Assembly: GCA_036388895.1 (NCBI GenBank)
Contig: DASVQY010000005.1
Span: forward strand, 1 to 64,000
Origin: SXVE01 sp036388895
GTDB taxonomy: Bacteria; Acidobacteriota; Blastocatellia; Pyrinomonadales; Pyrinomonadaceae
Length of the DNA: 64,000 nt
Direction: 5' to 3'
The notes below the pieces were generated by a model. That model was not told the DNA's origin. It saw only the letters and a list, made by a program, of their open reading frames with translations, and did no database searches. Numbering within the stretch: the first letter of the stretch is position 1; every line of letters starts with the position of its first letter. Positions 60,101 to 64,000 of this stretch are shown in pieces. The translations under genes were made by a program, and so were the position numbers.

Positions 60101-60304
60101 TTATTGAGTTTTGTTTTTTGCTTTCGGAGGTCTGCCTACTTCGAGACGAGTGAAATTTTCAACTTCATCTAGTTTGAAAAGATTAACCTTGCCTAGTTTG
60201 ATTGGATGCAATCGGTCTAGTTTTATTAAATTTTTGACTCGACTAACACTTACATTTAGCCTTTCAGCAACTTCATTTGTCGTTAAATATCCTTCTATTT
60301 TCAC
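60101..60304 (-). CDS. Excisionase/MerR-like HTH protein
   Basis: 67 residues with the helix-turn-helix of the excisionase (HTH_17) type: GYLTTNEVAERLNVSVSRVKNLIKLDRLHPIKLGKVNLFKLDEVENF. It ends in a basic tail (GRPPKAKNKTQ). It could direct excision with the integrase 20 kb away or act as a repressor. The gene faces away from the SWIM gene, with a shared promoter region. Confidence 0.82.
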   Translation of the reverse strand: MKIEGYLTTNEVAERLNVSVSRVKNLIKLDRLHPIKLGKVNLFKLDEVENFTRLEVGRPPKAKNKTQ

Positions 60305-60428
60305 AGAGACAAAATAACACAGAAAATAGTGTCTGTAAAGCTACTTTTATATTGACAAAATAGTGTCTTTGAAGATACTATTTAATAGTAGTCAATCATT
60401 ACAAATCAACAAAAAGAAGGAAAAACTA

Positions 60429-60698
60429 ATGTTCATCTTAAAAGCAAAAACACAACTTGAAAAAGCGATTGAAAAAGCTAAGAAAATTCGCCCAATGGTC
60501 AAATTCGACCACTTTGGACGCTATAGAGTTTCGGGAAGCAAAGGCGGTTATTATACGGTTATTTGTCGTAAGGACAATCGCGGAATTAAAGCCGTTGAAT
60601 GTACCTGCAAAGGCGGTCAGGAAGGACTTGTTTGCTATCACGCCGCTGCTGCATTATCGCTTCATATCGGGATTGCTAGGCAACGTCAGATTGCATAA
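60429..60698 (+). CDS. Small SWIM zinc-finger-like protein
   Basis: 89 residues from the ATG at 60429 (AAGGAAAAA upstream; the frame extends further but unsupported). The C-terminal half has VECTCKGGQEGLVCYHAAAALS, a CxC...CxH arrangement as in SWIM zinc fingers. Preceded by KFDHFGRYRVSGSKGGYYTVICRKD. Likely nucleic acid or protein binding. Seen in plasmid-type gene sets. Confidence 0.7.
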   Translation: MFILKAKTQLEKAIEKAKKIRPMVKFDHFGRYRVSGSKGGYYTVICRKDNRGIKAVECTCKGGQEGLVCYHAAAALSLHIGIARQRQIA

Positions 60699-60773
60699 AG
60701 CAATGGGATAGGTAAATGCTCGAACATTTCCTATCCCTTCAACATCAACCATTCAACATAAGGAGAAAAGAAG

Positions 60774-61082
60774 ATGCAAAATCAGAATGCAATTACAACG
60801 ACACAAAACGAAACTCTGTTTCCGTTAGGACAAGTATATTTAACTATTGGTGCTAGAGAAGCACTTCAAGAATCAAACCAACTTCAAAACGAATTTTTGC
60901 AGAGTCATTTAATGGGTGATTGGGGCGACGTTTGCGATGATGACAGGAATGAAAACGAAATTTCGCTTAAAGAAGGATTTCGGATTCTCTTAAGTTACAA
61001 AACTTCAAATGGCGAAAAACTTTGGATTATTACCGAACCAGATAGAAGTTCTACCACACTGCTTTTGCCTAATGAATATTAA
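60774..61082 (+). CDS. Conserved plasmid/element protein of unknown function
   Basis: 102 residues; AGGAG upstream. Its pattern LGQVYLTIGAREALQ...HLMGDWGDVCDDDRNENEISLKEGFRILLSYKTSNGEKLWIITEPDRSSTTLLLPNEY is that of a widespread small protein found on plasmids and integrative elements, with no known activity. It lies just inside the right end, with the SWIM gene upstream on the same strand. Confidence 0.75.
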   Translation: MQNQNAITTTQNETLFPLGQVYLTIGAREALQESNQLQNEFLQSHLMGDWGDVCDDDRNENEISLKEGFRILLSYKTSNGEKLWIITEPDRSSTTLLLPNEY

Positions 61083-61120
61083 GAGTAAAATGCAGTTGTA
61101 CGAACGTAGTTAAGGGTCAA

Positions 61121-61139
61121 AGCGCAACTTTAAGCGCAA
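61121..61139. promoter_or_regulatory. Integrase arm-type sites, right end
   Basis: AGCGCAACTTTAAGCGCAA, identical to 39491-39509, with the two AGCGCAA words 12 bp apart. It lies 76 bp inside attR. Confidence 0.65.
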
Positions 61140-61214
61140 CTTTTTTGACCAAGCGGAAATTAAGAGTGCTAAATTATATTTAGATTGCTTCGGAAATTGT
61201 TGATAATGAAGGAA

Positions 61215-61278
61215 AAAACGAGTATGCCGGAGGACGGACTCGAACCGTCATGGGCGTAAAGCCCGCCAGATTTTGAGT
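61215..61278. repeat. attR: 64-bp repeat within the intact tRNA-Leu
   Basis: Identical to 39324-39387. It covers the 3' half of the tRNA (anticodon loop through the 3' end) and ten bases beyond, on the element side. Confidence 0.95.
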
Positions 61279-61309
61279 CTGGTGCGTATACCAATTTCGC
61301 CACTCCGGC
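61225..61309 (-). tRNA. tRNA-Leu (anticodon CAA)
   Basis: 85 nt. Acceptor stem GCCGGAG / CTCCGGC with discriminator A, anticodon stem CCAGA / TCTGG with loop CTCAAAA giving anticodon CAA, a long variable arm (CGGGCTTTACGCCCAT) as expected of type II tRNAs, and T-arm GGTTCGAGTCC. CCA is not encoded. The gene remains intact because the element brought an identical 3' half. Confidence 0.95.
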
Positions 61310-61727
61310 TTATGTGAAACTTACCTTTTCGATAAGTCATTTTCGTCAACTTTCTTTAAGAAGAGCCGTTTGAGTGTGACTGTCAGTATGTTCACGAAAA
61401 CGAGCCTTTCAGGAAAGAGCGAATTTATATGAAAGCACGAAAGGGCTATGTTTATCAAGTTGGCTGGTTGTATAAAGAATTGGTTGATACGCTGATGTTT
61501 TCCTGAAGCCTTATTTTCCCGAATAAATGAATAATTGAATCAAGAGCCAGGCTTTTTCATGAACATTTGTCTTTTGTTTGTGTCGTTATCAGATTTCGCC
61601 TTAAAGACATCGAAGAATTAGTATGAAATTTGATTAATCCGCACTTGTTTATGAGTGTTTGTTAACATAACTTAGAGTTGAATTGTAATCGGAATACGCA
61701 ATAAATAAACGGGAATTTGCATTTATT
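61310..61727. other. Gap between tRNA-Leu and the amidase
   Basis: 418 bp. It must hold the tRNA promoter (minus strand) and the amidase promoter. A 25-codon plus frame at 61429-61506 starts MKARKGYVYQVGW, faintly like the N-terminus of phage integrases, and may be a remnant of an older insertion. No hairpin or RNA seen. Confidence 0.35.
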
Positions 61728-63284
61728 ATGAAAATCGAAAAACGAAATCGGCGTGAATTTTTACAGTCGAGCGCTGCCGGCGTTGCCGCTTTGAGCTTTT
61801 TGAAGAATACAAAAGCGAGTGAGAACGCTTTGAGCGAGCCGCATATGGATTTGAATGAAATAACTATCAGCGAATTGCAGGCGAAAATGAAATCGGGCGA
61901 GCTGACAGCGAAAAGACTCGCCGAAAAATATCTCGAACGAATCAGGGAAATTGACCCGAAACTGCGTTCCGTGATCGAAACTAACCCGGACGCGCCGATG
62001 ATTGCCGAAAAACTCGACAAAGAGAGAAAAAAAGGGAAGGTTCGCGGTCCGATGCACGGCGTTCCGGTTTTGATAAAAGACAACATAGACACCGCCGATA
62101 AAATGAAAACGACTGCCGGAAGCTATGCTCTCGCGGACGCGCCGGCGCCGAAACGAGACGCATTTCTCGTCGAACAGCTTCGCCGAGCGGGCGCCGTGAT
62201 TTTGGGAAAAACCAATTTGAGCGAATGGGCGAATTTTCGCTCGACGAAATCTTCGAGCGGCTGGTCGGGACGCGGCGGACAAACGAATAATCCGTATATT
62301 CTCGACAAAAATCCGTGCGGTTCGTCTTCCGGTTCGGGCGTCGCCGTCTCCGCAAATCTCGCGGCGGTCAGTGTCGGAACGGAAACGAACGGCTCGATTA
62401 TCTGCCCGTCGGTGAGAAGCGGAATCGTCGGCATCAAGCCGACGCTCGGACTCGTTTCCCGCAGCGGCGTGATTCCGATAGCGCACAGCCAGGACACAGC
62501 CGGTCCGATGGCGCGGACGGTCGCCGATGCAGCGATTCTGCTCGGCGCGATGATCGGAAAAGACAAAGCCGATCCGGTAACCGCGCAAAGCGAAAAGGGC
62601 GAGAAAGATTACACCAAGTTTTTGGACGTTGATGGTCTGCGCGGCGCTAAAATCGGCGTGGCGCGACAATTTTTCGGAAGAAACGCGAAAACCGACGCGG
62701 TGCTCGAACCGCATTTGCAGGTTTTGAAAAACGGCGGCGCGACTTTGATTGACGTGACTCTGCCGACAATTCAGGGGTTTGGCGATGACGAGCTAAACGT
62801 TTTGCTTTACGAATTCAAAGCCAATTTGAATAAATATCTGGCGCAGAGAAACTCGCGGTATAAAACACTCGCCGATTTGATTAAATTCAACGAAGAAAAC
62901 AAAGACCGCGAAATGCCGCTTTTCGGGCAGGAACTTTTTCTGCAATCCGAAGCGAAAGGCGATCTGGAAACGCGCGAGTATCGTCTGGCGCTGCAAAAAT
63001 TAAAACTCGGAACGCAAACGAACGGAATTGACGCGGTCGTGACGAAAGACAATCTCGACGCGATTGTTTCGCCGACGGTCGGCACAACTTGGTCGTTTGC
63101 CGCAGTCGCCGGTTATCCGTATATCACCGTTCCCGCCGGTTTTGTGGACGGGCTTCCGGTTGGAATGGCGTTTTTCGGGCGCGCGTTTTCCGAATCGCAA
63201 TTAATAAAAATCGCTTACGCATTTGAACAAAAAACAAAAATGCGGCAGGCTCCGAAATTTTTGCCGACTTATGTTCAAACGTAA
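61728..63284 (+). CDS. Secreted amidase (amidase signature family, Tat signal)
   Basis: 518 residues. The N-terminus NRREFLQSSAAGVAAL is a twin-arginine-like signal, so export is probably folded. The Ser-cisSer-Lys triad of the amidase signature family is visible: Lys in GVPVLIKDNIDT, cis-Ser and the Ser nucleophile in NPCGSSSGSGVAVSANLAAVSVGTETNGSI. Length and closing GMAFFGRAFSESQLIKIAYAFEQ are normal for the family. Substrate unknown; peptide-amide or aryl-amide hydrolysis in the periplasm is likely. A strong hairpin follows. Confidence 0.9.
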   Translation: MKIEKRNRREFLQSSAAGVAALSFLKNTKASENALSEPHMDLNEITISELQAKMKSGELTAKRLAEKYLERIREIDPKLRSVIETNPDAPMIAEKLDKERKKGKVRGPMHGVPVLIKDNIDTADKMKTTAGSYALADAPAPKRDAFLVEQLRRAGAVILGKTNLSEWANFRSTKSSSGWSGRGGQTNNPYILDKNPCGSSSGSGVAVSANLAAVSVGTETNGSIICPSVRSGIVGIKPTLGLVSRSGVIPIAHSQDTAGPMARTVADAAILLGAMIGKDKADPVTAQSEKGEKDYTKFLDVDGLRGAKIGVARQFFGRNAKTDAVLEPHLQVLKNGGATLIDVTLPTIQGFGDDELNVLLYEFKANLNKYLAQRNSRYKTLADLIKFNEENKDREMPLFGQELFLQSEAKGDLETREYRLALQKLKLGTQTNGIDAVVTKDNLDAIVSPTVGTTWSFAAVAGYPYITVPAGFVDGLPVGMAFFGRAFSESQLIKIAYAFEQKTKMRQAPKFLPTYVQT

Positions 63285-63350
63285 AACGGTTTCAGATGAG
63301 ATTGTTCGGCAATAAAAATTCGCTGTAATATTTTCTGTCCGGTTTCCTGA

Positions 63351-63398
63351 TTAAAACGGCGCAAATAGAAAGTCTTTCTTTTATTTGCGCTGTTTTAA
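63351..63398. terminator. 17-bp stem terminator after the amidase
   Basis: Arms 63351-63367 and 63382-63398 (TTAAAACGGCGCAAATA / TATTTGCGCTGTTTTAA) pair along the full length with one wobble and a 14-base loop. Symmetrical, so usable from both sides. Confidence 0.8.
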
Positions 63399-63561
63399 CG
63401 GTTCATTCCTTCCGTAAAACGCTTCGGGACATTTTTATATTCAATTAAAACGATTGTTTTTATTCTTTTTAGAAAACACGGCTGAGCCGCGCCTTGAAAA
63501 CCCTTTTTGCGCGAATTTTATTGTTTGCCAAAGCCGAAATATACAAAGGAATAAAAATAAT

Positions 63562-64000
63562 ATGAAAAAAATCAGTTTTATAGTTTTGCTGTTTTTGCAG
63601 CTTTTTATTTTTTCGTGTTTTACCTTCGCACAGGAAAAGCCGAACTCGACGAACGAATCATTCTTGAAAGCCAAACAGATTTTGGATGCGGGAATCAAAG
63701 CCGTCGGCGGAATGGAAAATATTTCGCGCGCCGACAAAATCACGATTAATTACAAATCGGTTAACCATCCAATCGGACAAAACGCGGCTTTTACCGCGCC
63801 GCCCGCCGATTTTCTTCGTTCAGGCGTGAAAACTTTGATTGATTATTCGGGCAATCGTTACGTTACCGAAGGTCAATCAAATTCGGCGGGCGGTTATAAA
63901 TTCAACTTTCGCGCGGTCGCCGCTCCGAAACGCTCGTTCAACATTGACGTTTTGCAAAATCGGCGCGGCAACGAAGTGCGGGATTTAAACGAACAGCAAA
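63562..64000 (+). CDS. Secreted protein, cut by the window edge
   Basis: The first 146 residues from an ATG at 63562, with AAAGGA 11 bases upstream. The frame is open to the end of the window. A signal peptide ends FTFAQE. The mature part has ILDAGIKAVGGMENISRADKITINYKSVNHPIGQN and the Tyr/Gly-rich DYSGNRYVTEGQSNSAGGYKFNF. This resembles the N-terminal region found before metallo-hydrolase domains in some acidobacterial secreted proteins, but the diagnostic part is outside the window. Product left open. Confidence 0.7.
   Translation, partial: MKKISFIVLLFLQLFIFSCFTFAQEKPNSTNESFLKAKQILDAGIKAVGGMENISRADKITINYKSVNHPIGQNAAFTAPPADFLRSGVKTLIDYSGNRYVTEGQSNSAGGYKFNFRAVAAPKRSFNIDVLQNRRGNEVRDLNEQQ

Larger units (their letters stand above)
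39324..61278. mobile_element. tRNA-Leu-integrated element with integrase, prim-pol and two defence systems
   Basis: Bounded by 64-bp perfect direct repeats (39324-39387 and 61215-61278). The right copy is part of an intact tRNA-Leu, and the left copy is only its 3' half. A tyrosine integrase sits just inside the left end. Shared AGCGCAA arm-type repeats lie inside both ends. The content is more A+T rich than the flanks and consists of accessory genes: replication-type primase-polymerase, STAND nuclease, SPARDA pair, HTH regulators, SWIM and conserved plasmid-type proteins. No conjugation or virion genes are seen. Length about 21.9 kb. The site and ends are read directly from the sequence; mobility is inferred. 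Confidence 0.9.

Noticed and set aside
61429..61506. 25-codon frame resembling an integrase N-terminus beside the tRNA
   Set aside because: Too short and similarity too weak to call a gene or pseudogene. Mentioned only in the gap entry.
61761..62714. 317-codon minus-strand frame opposite the amidase
   Set aside because: Arg-rich shadow of a well-supported amidase gene with an intact catalytic triad.

Overview
The window looks like a chromosome segment of an Acidobacteriota-type Gram-negative bacterium (Blastocatellia / Pyrinomonadaceae-like), carrying a young integrative element. The phylum call is inference. It rests on a very large Oar-type TonB-dependent receptor with an N-terminal carboxypeptidase-regulatory domain, a secreted serine hydrolase ending in FG-GAP/VCBS repeats of the FDGDGK..IAV.RP type, many secreted peptidases with SPases-I signals ending in AQ, and an outer-membrane assembly / lipid A gene set (bamA, skp-like, fabZ, lpxA).

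Layout, left flank (1-39.3 kb). A truncated membrane acyltransferase (DUF1624 type) and a cyanophycinase-like peptidase open the window. They are followed by the TonB-dependent receptor, an M20 peptidase, a saccharopine-dehydrogenase-like oxidoreductase, an M16 peptidase, a gluzincin-like putative protease and the serine hydrolase. Then come pta-modABC (phosphotransacetylase plus molybdate transporter), a DUF1232 protein, a ClpC-type unfoldase, the bamA-skp-fabZ-lpxA cluster, and a complete histidine operon on the minus strand, hisGDCBHAF(IE). The his operon is preceded by a histidine-rich leader peptide and an attenuator hairpin that automatic calling misses. A NorD/CbbO-like VWA protein and a broken M15 peptidase end the flank.

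Integrative element (39,324-61,278, about 22 kb, visibly more A+T rich). It sits in the 3' half of a tRNA-Leu(CAA) gene. A 64-bp perfect copy of the tRNA 3' part marks the far end, and AGCGCAA integrase arm-type repeats with 12-bp spacing lie inside both ends. It carries a tyrosine integrase, a primase-polymerase replication module with unknown neighbours, an RNase H-like protein, and two nuclease-effector defence systems. The first is a one-gene NERD-nuclease/STAND NTPase (1080 aa). The second is a short Argonaute plus DREN-APAZ pair (SPARDA type). No relaxase, capsid or terminase is visible, so it is a non-conjugative integrative element or satellite. Its right third is a row of small single-gene units. 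Most of these have an imperfect palindrome at the 5' side, of the form ACGACCCTTTTTGAAAC. Related palindromes also stand upstream of two chromosomal protease genes at 8.4-11.3 kb, in the same orientation relative to the genes. This looks like a cassette-like or dispersed-repeat system that I do not recognise.

Right flank (61.3-64 kb): the intact tRNA-Leu, a Tat-type secreted amidase and the start of a secreted protein cut by the window edge.
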